A program made the translations under genes and the position numbers. 21,210 bases of DNA, taken from contig DAXO01000069.1 in assembly GCA_002506425.1 (NCBI GenBank), positions 7,383 through 28,592 on the forward strand, read 5' to 3'. Under the pieces are notes generated by a model. That model was given only the letters and a program-made list of their open reading frames with translations, was not told the origin of the DNA and ran no database searches. This document shows, piece after piece, positions 14,221 through 20,999 of this stretch. The number at the start of each line of letters is the position of its first letter. Within the stretch, counting starts at the first letter, position 1. The stretch is from Methanomassiliicoccaceae archaeon UBA480 (GTDB lineage Archaea > Thermoplasmatota > Thermoplasmata > Methanomassiliicoccales > Methanomethylophilaceae).

Positions 14221-14814
14221 ATGGACGGTGACGGCCAAAGGGAGGCATGGGATTCCTTCTACGCTTCGAACGGACGCGCATGGAGGGGGAACTGCAGGCT
14301 CCCCGATCCGCTGGATGGCCACGGTAGGGCGTTGGATATCGGTTGCGGAAGCGGCAAGAGCACATCCACACTGATCGATATGGGATACGATGCGAAGGGC
14401 GTAGACATATCGGGGGAAGCGGTCTCCATTTGCGAGGAGAGGTTCGGCAGAGGCAGGTTCTCTGCAGGGGATGTAGCTTCGCTTCCTTTCCAGGACGAGA
14501 GCTTTGATTACATCGTCCTTGTCCATGTTCTCGAGCATGTTTCGGATCGCAGGATGGCCGAAGCCGTTTCCGAGATCTTCCGCGTCCTGTCTCCGGGAGG
14601 ATACGTCTTCGTGCGCGACTTCGCCCCCGGGGACTTGAGAGAGTCGGGGCGGGAAGGTAATCCGATAGACTACTTCCATCGCAATCCAGACGACATCATC
14701 AGTTTTTTCACAGGTTTCGAGGTCATCGATTCGGATCTGGTCGAGGAGCGCACGAGGTTCGGTGCCACCAGGCGCAGGAGCGAGATCCTATTCCGCAAGC
14801 CGAACGGGACATAA
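14221..14814 (+). CDS. Class I SAM-dependent methyltransferase
   Basis: A protein of 197 residues. Motif I is ALDIGCGSGKST (37-48), the acidic end of strand 2 is GVDISGEAV (60-68), motif II/III region is GDVASLPFQDESFDYIVLVH (83-102), and RVLSPGGYVFVRDF (121-134) is the post-III strand typical of UbiE/COQ5-like small methyltransferases (Methyltransf_11). After motif I there is a Lys-Ser-Thr run but no P-loop NTPase fold. Substrate is unknown; the C-terminal tail (TRFGATRRRSEILFRKP) closes the fold in the usual beta hairpin. The start at 14221 is leaderless by its distance to the TATA element. It stands alone, with a separate promoter before the next gene, and is the only gene here with a TAA stop. 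Confidence 0.88.
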   Translation: MDGDGQREAWDSFYASNGRAWRGNCRLPDPLDGHGRALDIGCGSGKSTSTLIDMGYDAKGVDISGEAVSICEERFGRGRFSAGDVASLPFQDESFDYIVLVHVLEHVSDRRMAEAVSEIFRVLSPGGYVFVRDFAPGDLRESGREGNPIDYFHRNPDDIISFFTGFEVIDSDLVEERTRFGATRRRSEILFRKPNGT

Positions 14815-14815
14815 A

Positions 14816-14825
14816 CGATATTAAC
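14816..14825 (+). promoter_or_regulatory. TATA-like box of the zinc-ribbon/YkgJ operon
   Basis: CGATATTAAC lies 22-31 nt before the ATG at 14847, immediately after the methyltransferase stop. Confidence 0.5.
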
Positions 14826-14846
14826 ACGTCTCCGGATTGTGCGGAT

Positions 14847-15197
14847 ATGAGATGTCCCCGTTGCGGAACCGAGAATCCTCCCGAGACGCTGTTCTGTCAG
14901 AACTGCGACTGGAGGCTCGATATGAAGTTCAGACCCGACAAGATGCGCAACACGCTCGAACTGGCTGGGATCACCATCATCCTCGGTCTGGCATCGGTCG
15001 TCTGCTGTTTCTTCGATGCCGCCCTCGTCGGTGCCGGTGTCGGAGCGATAGCCATGGTGCTCGGCGGATACTCGGTGAGCGTCTGCAAGCTCATGGACTC
15101 CGGTTCCAAGAAGAGCTTCATGATCTCCGCACTCGGGCTGATGCTGGGTGTCATCGGGTTCCTCGTTGGATTCTCCGCCGCTGTAGGGGCGCTCTGA
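14847..15197 (+). CDS. Membrane protein with N-terminal zinc ribbon
   Basis: A protein of 116 residues. It begins with a zinc ribbon, CPRC (3-6) and CQNC (17-20), of the short archaeal type with ENPPETLF between the pairs. Three hydrophobic stretches follow (about 38-56, 58-78 and 91-113), so the ribbon faces the cytoplasm next to a small helical membrane domain. Function is unknown; such proteins are widespread in Methanomassiliicoccales-like archaea (recollection, not checked). Its TGA overlaps the next ATG by one base (TGATG), so it is coupled to the cysteine-cluster protein. The architecture is the reverse of the zinc-ribbon membrane protein at 7752-8054. Confidence 0.75.
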   Translation: MRCPRCGTENPPETLFCQNCDWRLDMKFRPDKMRNTLELAGITIILGLASVVCCFFDAALVGAGVGAIAMVLGGYSVSVCKLMDSGSKKSFMISALGLMLGVIGFLVGFSAAVGAL

Positions 15198-15733
15198 TGG
15201 CGGTCTACCGTGGCAAGTACGTGCTCGAAGGGCTAGGTTCCATCAGCCCCGCCATGGAGCACAATCTCGATCTGGCCTATGACATCTGCATGTCCTATCG
15301 CGACGGTTTCCCCTGCGAGATGTGCGGCAGATGCTGCCATCAGCCCCATATAGTGGTGAGGCCGGAGGAGATCGATCGCGTCTCATCGGCAGCCGGCATA
15401 CCGCTGTTCGAATTCATGAGGGACTACCTCGTCCGCACGGACGACGGCAGGTTCCTTTTCAAGAAGACCGACCCCTGCGCCTTCCTTGGTAAGGACAACA
15501 GATGCAGGATATGGAAGGACAGGCCGCAGATCTGCGACGATTTCCCATATGCCGTGTCCATGTTCATGAGCCGCGTATATCTCGCCCTGGTGAATCCCGA
15601 CGCGGACATCATGGATCTCATCTCGTACATGGATGATTCCTGGCCCTGCTCCCGTGTCATCAGGAAGGACATATCCGCGAAGATCGAGGCCGCCCGTCCG
15701 AAAGTCGTCGACGAGAGACGGGATGCTTCCTGA
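15197..15733 (+). CDS. YkgJ-type cysteine-cluster (zinc/iron-chelating) protein
   Basis: A protein of 178 residues. The cluster signature is FPCEMCGRCCHQP (Cys40, 43, 46, 47), followed by TDPCAFLGKDNRCRIWKDRPQIC (Cys94, 103, 113) and a last Cys near 156 in SWPCSRVI. This is the CxxCxxCC...C...CxIYxxRPxxC pattern of the YkgJ/FliB family, thought to chelate zinc or an iron-sulfur centre. The biochemical role is not known. It is cytoplasmic by composition, with no signal peptide. It is coupled to the upstream membrane protein and its last 74 nt overlap the convergent hydrolase gene. Confidence 0.87.
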   Translation: MAVYRGKYVLEGLGSISPAMEHNLDLAYDICMSYRDGFPCEMCGRCCHQPHIVVRPEEIDRVSSAAGIPLFEFMRDYLVRTDDGRFLFKKTDPCAFLGKDNRCRIWKDRPQICDDFPYAVSMFMSRVYLALVNPDADIMDLISYMDDSWPCSRVIRKDISAKIEAARPKVVDERRDAS

Positions 15734-16493
15734 AGAACCCGAGCAGGCGGTCGGAATATGCCTTCAGAGGGATGCTGTGCGCCTGTCCTTCGAGCAGGAC
15801 GAGTTCGGACCCCTCGATCAGCCTGGTCATCTTCCTTCCCTCCGACGGAGGGACCATTATATCCTCGGCGCCATGGACTATCAGCGTAGGGGCCCTGATG
15901 TCCCTGTCGTCGGTGCATCTGTCCTTGACGTCGATGGCCTTGAGCTGATACATCAGACCTGCGGGATCCTGGAATTCCCGAGGTATCGGCGGTTCATGCC
16001 CCTCGTCGGAGAACCTTCTGAACGTCTCCTCCGAGAAGCAGAACGAGTTGATCAGGACGTAGAAGCATTTCAGAGGAATCTCTCCAAGCACCGTCATGGA
16101 TGTTATCTTGTTGAGTATGTACTCGGACCTGAGCGGTATGTCGACGAAAGTTCCCACGAGAACAAGGTCCTCCACCCTTTCCGGATAGCGGCATGCAAGG
16201 TTCCTCGCTATGACGGAGCCCATGGACCATCCGACGATGTGCGCTTTGCCCACACCCGCGGCGTCCATCACAGCTATCACGTCGTCCGCCTGGTCAGAAG
16301 TATCGAATTCCCCGTCGTAGACCGTACGGCCGACACCCCTGTTGTCCATGGTGATTATGCGGTATCCTGGTAGGCAAGCGGGCGCCTTGGACCAGTAGTG
16401 GTGGGTGGCACCGAATCCCGCGATCATGACAACGGGCTCCCCATCGCCGGCGGTCTCGTAGAAGATGCTCGCATTGCCGGAATCGGCGAACAT
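15660..16493 (-). CDS. Alpha/beta hydrolase
   Basis: A protein of 277 residues with a standard alpha/beta hydrolase core: oxyanion loop IAGFGATHHYW (24-34), DNRGVGRT (50-57), nucleophile elbow GWSMGS with Ser90, acid Asp211 in VHGAEDIMVP, and His239 in GQAHSIP. All three catalytic residues are present. It reads like the 3-oxoadipate enol-lactonase/esterase subgroup, but the substrate cannot be told. The fold ends near LLGFFRK (256); the last 20 residues are basic, unstructured and encoded opposite the end of the YkgJ-type gene. The ATG at 16493 is leaderless, with a TATA-like box 24-30 nt upstream. Confidence 0.9.
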   Translation of the reverse strand: MFADSGNASIFYETAGDGEPVVMIAGFGATHHYWSKAPACLPGYRIITMDNRGVGRTVYDGEFDTSDQADDVIAVMDAAGVGKAHIVGWSMGSVIARNLACRYPERVEDLVLVGTFVDIPLRSEYILNKITSMTVLGEIPLKCFYVLINSFCFSEETFRRFSDEGHEPPIPREFQDPAGLMYQLKAIDVKDRCTDDRDIRAPTLIVHGAEDIMVPPSEGRKMTRLIEGSELVLLEGQAHSIPLKAYSDRLLGFFRKHPVSRRRLSDGRPRSSRICPS

Positions 16494-16516
16494 GAGCGGG
16501 TCAACGTTACGGTCGG

Positions 16517-16523
16517 TTATATA
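16517..16523 (-). promoter_or_regulatory. TATA-like box of the hydrolase gene
   Basis: TTATATA on the plus strand (TATATAA on the minus) lies 24-30 nt upstream of ATG 16493, which fits a leaderless transcript. Confidence 0.65.
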
Positions 16524-16564
16524 CCGAGCGATTGACTCCTAAGGATTCGAGCTCGGATGAAGAG

Positions 16565-16583
16565 CATCGGAGGGAATCCGATG
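16565..16583. promoter_or_regulatory. Inverted repeat upstream of phosphoglycerate mutase
   Basis: CATCGGA (16565-16571), GGGAA, TCCGATG (16577-16583): a perfect 7-5-7 repeat ending where the TATA-like block begins. A regulator bound here could block TBP/TFB; no regulator is assigned. Confidence 0.4.
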
Positions 16584-16590
16584 TTATAGG
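16583..16590 (+). promoter_or_regulatory. TATA-like box of the phosphoglycerate mutase operon
   Basis: GTTATAGG, 24-31 nt before ATG 16614. It supports a leaderless start at 16614 over the in-frame GTG at 16602. Confidence 0.5.
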
Positions 16591-16613
16591 ATGATTGCGA
16601 TGTGGGTCGCATT

Positions 16614-17855
16614 ATGTCCGAACCGGTGAAGAAGATATTCATGCTCGTGATGGACGGAATGGCTGACCGCGCCTGTCCAGCCCTTAGAGGGATGACCCCC
16701 CTTCAATACATCAGGACGCCGAACATGGACTGGTTCGTGGAGCACGGTTGCTCCGGGCTGTGCGATCCCATCTCCCCCGGCGTCAGAGCGGGCAGCGATA
16801 CCGCGCATCTCTCGCTACTGGGATACGATGCCAGGGATGTCTATACAGGAAGGGGTCCGTTCGAGGTCATCGGTGCAGGCTTCGATATGCAACCTGGAGA
16901 CGTGGCCTTCAGATGCAATTTCGCCACGGTTAATTCGGATATGGAGGTCCTCGACCGCAGGGCGGGGAGGATCAGAGCTCCGGAGACGGTGGAACTGGCC
17001 GAAGCCGTGGACGGAATGGTCATAGACGGAGTGGAATGCATCGTCAAGGCTAGCAACGAGCATCGCGCCTTCCTTCTTCTGAGAGGCGACGGCCTCTCAC
17101 CCGATGTGACCGACTGCGATCCGGGCAGGGACACCCGTGTGGCGCAATGCCTACCGCTGAATGACGATGCCGCCTTCACTGCTGATGTGGTGAACAGGTT
17201 CATGGAGGAGTGCTACGACCGTCTGCGCATGCATACGACGAACAGGAAGCGTTCGGCAGCAGGTCTTCCTCCTGCCAACATACTTCTTCCGCGGGGTGCA
17301 GGCGGGTATCCCACCAGGATAGAGCCTTTCACAGAGAAATACGGATTGAGCGCGGCATGCGTTGCAGGCGTCGGTCTCGTAAAAGGAGTCTGCAAGGTCT
17401 GCGGCCTCGACGTCTATCCTCTTCCGGGATTGTGCGACGGCTCCATGGAATCGGACCTCATCCTGAAGATGCAGAGCGCACTGAATGCCATCGATGAGTA
17501 CGACTTTGTTCTAATGAACATAAAAGCCCCGGACATAGCGGGACACGACGGGGATGCCAAGGCCAAGGCGGAGGTTGTCAAGAGGATCGATGATGCCATC
17601 GGGCTGTTCCGTTCCGAACTTCCTGATGATATCGTCGCGGTGTTCACCTGCGATCACTCCACGCCCTGCTCCCTGGAGGATCACAGCGCCGATCCAGTCC
17701 CGATATCGTTCTACACGGAAGGGATGGTCAGGGACTATGCCGACGAGTTCAGCGAGACCGGCTGCTCCAAGGGCTTCGTCGGAAGGATCAGGGCGACGGA
17801 TGTAGTGCCGATATGCATGGATCTCGCGAATCGCACGGAGAAGTTCGGTTCATGA
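16614..17855 (+). CDS. apgM: 2,3-bisphosphoglycerate-independent phosphoglycerate mutase, archaeal type
   Basis: A protein of 413 residues, usual ApgM length. It belongs to the alkaline-phosphatase superfamily: first metal site MLVMDGMAD (Asp14), nucleophile loop PGVRAGSDTAHLSLLGYD (Ser61), GRGPFEVIGAG, and the C-terminal metal sites IKAPDIAGHDGDAKAK and FTCDHSTPCSLEDHSADPVP. It interconverts 3- and 2-phosphoglycerate in gluconeogenesis/glycolysis. In ATG choice, 16614 (MSEPVKKIF) matches the family and the promoter spacing. The stop overlaps the start of the RsbW-like gene as ATGA, so the two are coupled, an unusual pairing of a central metabolic enzyme with an anti-sigma-like ATPase. Confidence 0.95.
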   Translation: MSEPVKKIFMLVMDGMADRACPALRGMTPLQYIRTPNMDWFVEHGCSGLCDPISPGVRAGSDTAHLSLLGYDARDVYTGRGPFEVIGAGFDMQPGDVAFRCNFATVNSDMEVLDRRAGRIRAPETVELAEAVDGMVIDGVECIVKASNEHRAFLLLRGDGLSPDVTDCDPGRDTRVAQCLPLNDDAAFTADVVNRFMEECYDRLRMHTTNRKRSAAGLPPANILLPRGAGGYPTRIEPFTEKYGLSAACVAGVGLVKGVCKVCGLDVYPLPGLCDGSMESDLILKMQSALNAIDEYDFVLMNIKAPDIAGHDGDAKAKAEVVKRIDDAIGLFRSELPDDIVAVFTCDHSTPCSLEDHSADPVPISFYTEGMVRDYADEFSETGCSKGFVGRIRATDVVPICMDLANRTEKFGS

Positions 17856-18700
17856 TTGTCCCGGGAGGAGTATCGGAAGCTTTCTCTTTGGAGCCCGATG
17901 GAAGAGGGGGGTTCGAAGTCCTCCTTTCTTCCGATATCGGCTTGCTGGAGAGACTGATGGATGCAGTTCGCGGATGTATGACCGCATCCGGATGCGAGAA
18001 GGCCGCGGTTTTCAAGATGGATGCAGTGGTGGAGGAGGTATTCGCGAACATCTGTCATTACGCGTACAGAGAAGGACACGGTCCCGTCTCTGTCCGTCTC
18101 GGCTTCTGCAACGGCGATGCGATAATCGTTTTCATGGATTCGGGCATCCCTTTCGACCCTATCGTCCGCAACGAGTGCTCCGGCGGAGGGGAACATCCGG
18201 AAACCCGTGTGGGCGGCCTCGGCATCCGCATGGTTCTGGGCTTCGTCGACTCGGCCGAATACAGTAGGGACGATGGCCGCAACATCCTGGTGCTGACCAT
18301 GAAGGGCGTCGCTCCCGATTTCGGGATCCGGAAGCGACGCTTTCGAAGGTTCGGCAGCTCACCTCTTTCCGACGAGCTGCTTCTCCACGGCTGCGAGCTG
18401 TGCGCGAAGCATGCAGACCTCGGACTCCAGTTTGGCTATCCTGTCGGTCTCCGGATCAGGGAGCTCGTTGTGCATGAGCTCGTCGTTCTTGCATTTGATG
18501 CCGGCTTTCTTGACCACTACGCCCGGGATGCCTACGACGGTGCAGTCGTCGGGGACGTCCTTGAGGACGACGGATCCGGCGCCAATGCGCACATTGTTTC
18601 CGATGGTTATGTCTCCGAGGACCGATGCGTTGCATCCGACAACGACATGGTTCCCGATGGTGGGGTGCCTCTTGCCTTTGCTGGTGGAGACCCCTCCTAG
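17852..18700 (+). CDS. RsbW-like GHKL ATPase-domain protein; 3' end uncertain
   Basis: The first 155 residues or so form a HATPase_c_2 (anti-sigma kinase-like) domain: N box VVEEVFANICHYAY, G1 FMDSGIPFDP, G2 VGGLGIRMVLGFVDSAEY, then ILVLTMKG as the last strand. Such proteins bind ATP and phosphorylate or hold partner proteins in bacteria; archaea lack sigma factors, so the partner here is unknown. The domain ends near 18303, yet the frame has no stop until TAG at 18700. The last 340 nt lie antisense to the serine acetyltransferase gene and encode no recognisable domain. A hairpin at 18306-18340 suggests transcription ends before the acetyltransferase. The true product is probably about 150-165 residues, with a missing or altered stop. 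The start overlaps the apgM stop (ATGA). Confidence 0.72.
   Translation: MIVPGGVSEAFSLEPDGRGGFEVLLSSDIGLLERLMDAVRGCMTASGCEKAAVFKMDAVVEEVFANICHYAYREGHGPVSVRLGFCNGDAIIVFMDSGIPFDPIVRNECSGGGEHPETRVGGLGIRMVLGFVDSAEYSRDDGRNILVLTMKGVAPDFGIRKRRFRRFGSSPLSDELLLHGCELCAKHADLGLQFGYPVGLRIRELVVHELVVLAFDAGFLDHYARDAYDGAVVGDVLEDDGSGANAHIVSDGYVSEDRCVASDNDMVPDGGVPLAFAGGDPS
18306..18340 (+). terminator. Branched hairpin at the end of the RsbW-like domain
   Basis: Outer stem GCGTCGCT (18306-18313) with AGCGACGC (18333-18340), inner stem CCCGA/TCGGG (18314-18325), then TTTCG. It lies between the RsbW domain end and the convergent acetyltransferase stop at 18359 and could end either transcript. Confidence 0.55.
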
Positions 18701-19030
18701 TGTGACCCCCTGGTAGATCATGACATCGTCGCCGATGATGGCCGTCTCTCCGATGACCACGCCCGTCGCGTGATCGACGAAGAACCTCTTCCCAATCCTG
18801 GCCGCAGGATGTATGTCGCAGCCGGTAAGCTGATGGGCGACGTAGTTGACCTCTCTGGCCTCCATGAAGCGGCCCTCGTTCCAGAGCCTGTGGCTGAGCC
18901 TGTACATGCTGACTGCCTGCAGGCCGGTGTGGAATCTGCGCGCATCCTCTTCATCGACGATGGCAGGATCCTTCTCCATCGCGGCCGCCAGGTCGTCGGG
19001 GTCGATCTCGTAGTCGATCTCGCTTCTCAT
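18359..19030 (-). CDS. cysE: Serine O-acetyltransferase
   Basis: A protein of 223 residues. A short helical N-domain (to about 65) is followed by left-handed beta-helix hexapeptide repeats: IHPAARIGKRFFVDHATGVV, IGETAIIGDDVMIYQGVTLGG, and GCNASVLGDITIGNNVRIGA. The catalytic His lies in VDHATG and the acetyl-CoA region in KRHPTIGNHV. It makes O-acetylserine from serine and acetyl-CoA, the carbon skeleton for cysteine. The length is that of the short CysE class. The last 30 residues form a probable coiled coil (ETDRIAKLESEVCMLRAQLA). Its ATG overlaps the sulfonucleotide reductase TGA as ATGA, giving a two-gene cysteine operon. Cysteine synthase is not in the window. Confidence 0.93.
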   Translation of the reverse strand: MRSEIDYEIDPDDLAAAMEKDPAIVDEEDARRFHTGLQAVSMYRLSHRLWNEGRFMEAREVNYVAHQLTGCDIHPAARIGKRFFVDHATGVVIGETAIIGDDVMIYQGVTLGGVSTSKGKRHPTIGNHVVVGCNASVLGDITIGNNVRIGAGSVVLKDVPDDCTVVGIPGVVVKKAGIKCKNDELMHNELPDPETDRIAKLESEVCMLRAQLAAVEKQLVGKR

Positions 19031-20961
19031 TGCTCGAATTCCTCCTTATCGTCCCTGACGAAGTCCACCGACGGGCACGGACCGAAGCATTCGCGGCAGT
19101 ACACGCACTGATCCTCATGGATGTGCACCTTGCCGCCTTCCATGTACAATGCCTTCGGTTCGCATCTGGCGGCACAAAGGCCGCATCCGACGCATTGTTC
19201 TGCGCGGACGATTACCTGGAATGCATGGTCGATGTGCATGCGGGCATCGTTCTCCACATTAGCCTTGGCTATGATGGATCCCTCGCGGTAGATTGTGGTG
19301 AATCCGGCGTTGATGAATTCATCGTCGGGATCCTTCTCCACTATCCATGCTAGAGCATGGCAGAATGGAGCGACCGCGTCAAGATCGATCGGTCTCGAGA
19401 GAGCGGCTTCGATGCTGTATCCCATAGTGCATGGGCTGAAGCCGTCCTGGACCTTCATCGTCAAGGGTCCCGTTTCAGGAACCTTCGTCTGCTTGGTCAG
19501 CTCCGCCACTCCTTTCCCGGTCACTCTGCTCACCTCTTCGCGTATGGACTTGGGTGCGTTCTTCCACCTCCAGAGTCCGAACTCTTTCCACTCAGGAGGT
19601 AGGCCGCGGTCGGCCATGTACTTGTCGAGGAACCGGTCCCACTGTTCCCAGCGGTCGCTCTTCCCAGCGATCATCGCGAACTCAGCCAGGTCCGATGCGG
19701 GGCAGAGGAAGCATCCGATCCTGTCGAGGCCGCGGGTGTACCATACGTTGTAAGGCTCCTTCCTCATGAAGAGATAGAGCCAAACGTGCATCGCGCACCA
19801 GTTCTGTATGGCGGATGCGCCCACCTGTCCAGGGGTCCAGGGATTCTTCCATATGCGGGGCTTGGAGTTGCGGGCCTCCGATTCGTACTTCCTCTGTCCG
19901 ATGAAGGACAGCACGCCGTTCGGGAAGTTCTTCGTGATGGCTCCGACGGTAGGTCCGAGCTTGTTGGTCTTGCAGCACCACCTGTAGTCCTTGGCAGGCG
20001 GACCGAAGTACACCAGATTGCCGAAGAACGCGTCGGCCGGCGCATGCTCCTCGATCAGCTTCAGGTTGTGTCTGGTGCATACATCATGGACATGAGCCAC
20101 GGTCTCATCGAGTTCGAGGCCCGTGTCCACGAAGAGTACGGGCAGGTCGAGGCCCGCATCCAGGGTGAGTAACAGGGTGACGAGGCTATCCTTGCCTCCG
20201 GAGAACGATACGATCGCCGGCAGGTCGTGCTTGGCGATGGTGTTCTTGATGAAGCCCGTGGCTTCCGCGACCCTCTTCTCGAGAACAGCTCTGTTGGCTT
20301 CGACCACGTCGTCCCAATCATGGCGGATATCGGACGGCCTGTACTCCTCGGGCTTGTACCATCTGGTCTTGACGGCTACACCTTTGTTTTCAGCGACCAT
20401 CTGGGGTCCTGTCATCCTGGCCATGCCGGTGGCGACGATCTCCCTTTCAGGGGAGAGGATTAGGACCTCATCGCCCTCTTTGATGTCGGGAGAGGCATCC
20501 ACGACGCCGGGTGCCATCAGATTCTTGCTCTCCTGCACGAATTTGATGGCTCCGGGGTCGCAGATCACCCATCCCTTGGTTGCCTTCCCAGCGAGGCGCA
20601 TCGCGCCCTGCATACGGAGGATTATTTTCCATCCGATTCCAAGATCGTAGCGGACAGTCGCCACTATGTCGCCGTCGACGACGACCTCGTCCATGCGGTC
20701 GAGGGCGGGGGCCTTGCTCAGGATGACGATGTGCCCGTCCGGGAGCACGTTTTCTCCTGCGCCGGCCCCGTAGTCCTTGTCGAGCAGCGCTCTGATCATC
20801 TCGATGTCGAACGGGAATGCCGGGCGGGCATCCCCGGGGGGCGTAAGGACGATCTCCTCGGTCGGAGTGCCGCATACAGGACATTCTTTCGATTCCAGAA
20901 TCGGAAGGTTACATTTGCGGCACCACCTGAGGTGGTTCTTCCCGAGACGTATTGCGCCCAT
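19027..20961 (-). CDS. Multidomain sulfonucleotide (APS/PAPS) reductase-family protein with PUA and ferredoxin domains
   Basis: A protein of 644 residues. In order: a zinc ribbon (WCRKC, Cys14/17; CPVC, Cys27/30); a region to about 125 of unknown fold; a PUA-like domain (about 130-200, WVICDPGAIKFVQESKN, GDEVLILSPEREIVATGMAR); a PP-loop reductase domain with SFSGGKDS (252-259), CC at 329-330 and CFLC at 417-420; and a C-terminal two-cluster ferredoxin (CVGCGLCAARCEP and CVYCRECFGPCP). The CC...CxxC pair is the 4Fe-4S signature of APS reductases, so APS to sulfite is a fair guess, with electrons supplied by the fused ferredoxin. A role in sulfur transfer to tRNA is possible given the PUA domain. 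It is leaderless from a TATA-like box at 20990-20999 and coupled to cysE. Confidence 0.9.
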   Translation of the reverse strand: MGAIRLGKNHLRWCRKCNLPILESKECPVCGTPTEEIVLTPPGDARPAFPFDIEMIRALLDKDYGAGAGENVLPDGHIVILSKAPALDRMDEVVVDGDIVATVRYDLGIGWKIILRMQGAMRLAGKATKGWVICDPGAIKFVQESKNLMAPGVVDASPDIKEGDEVLILSPEREIVATGMARMTGPQMVAENKGVAVKTRWYKPEEYRPSDIRHDWDDVVEANRAVLEKRVAEATGFIKNTIAKHDLPAIVSFSGGKDSLVTLLLTLDAGLDLPVLFVDTGLELDETVAHVHDVCTRHNLKLIEEHAPADAFFGNLVYFGPPAKDYRWCCKTNKLGPTVGAITKNFPNGVLSFIGQRKYESEARNSKPRIWKNPWTPGQVGASAIQNWCAMHVWLYLFMRKEPYNVWYTRGLDRIGCFLCPASDLAEFAMIAGKSDRWEQWDRFLDKYMADRGLPPEWKEFGLWRWKNAPKSIREEVSRVTGKGVAELTKQTKVPETGPLTMKVQDGFSPCTMGYSIEAALSRPIDLDAVAPFCHALAWIVEKDPDDEFINAGFTTIYREGSIIAKANVENDARMHIDHAFQVIVRAEQCVGCGLCAARCEPKALYMEGGKVHIHEDQCVYCRECFGPCPSVDFVRDDKEEFEQ

Positions 20962-20989
20962 GATATCGAGACGGTCTACGTTCGCCCCC

Positions 20990-20999
20990 TTATATTTCA
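20990..20999 (-). promoter_or_regulatory. TATA-like box of the reductase/cysE operon
   Basis: The minus strand reads TGAAATATAA, 29-38 nt before ATG 20961. It overlaps the stop codon of the upstream surface-protein gene. Confidence 0.6.

Noticed and set aside
14258..14380. P-loop NTPase reading of GCGSGKST in the methyltransferase
   Set aside because: The preceding LDI and the following VDIS, DYIVL and LSPGG motifs are those of a SAM methyltransferase; no Walker B or Mg site follows.
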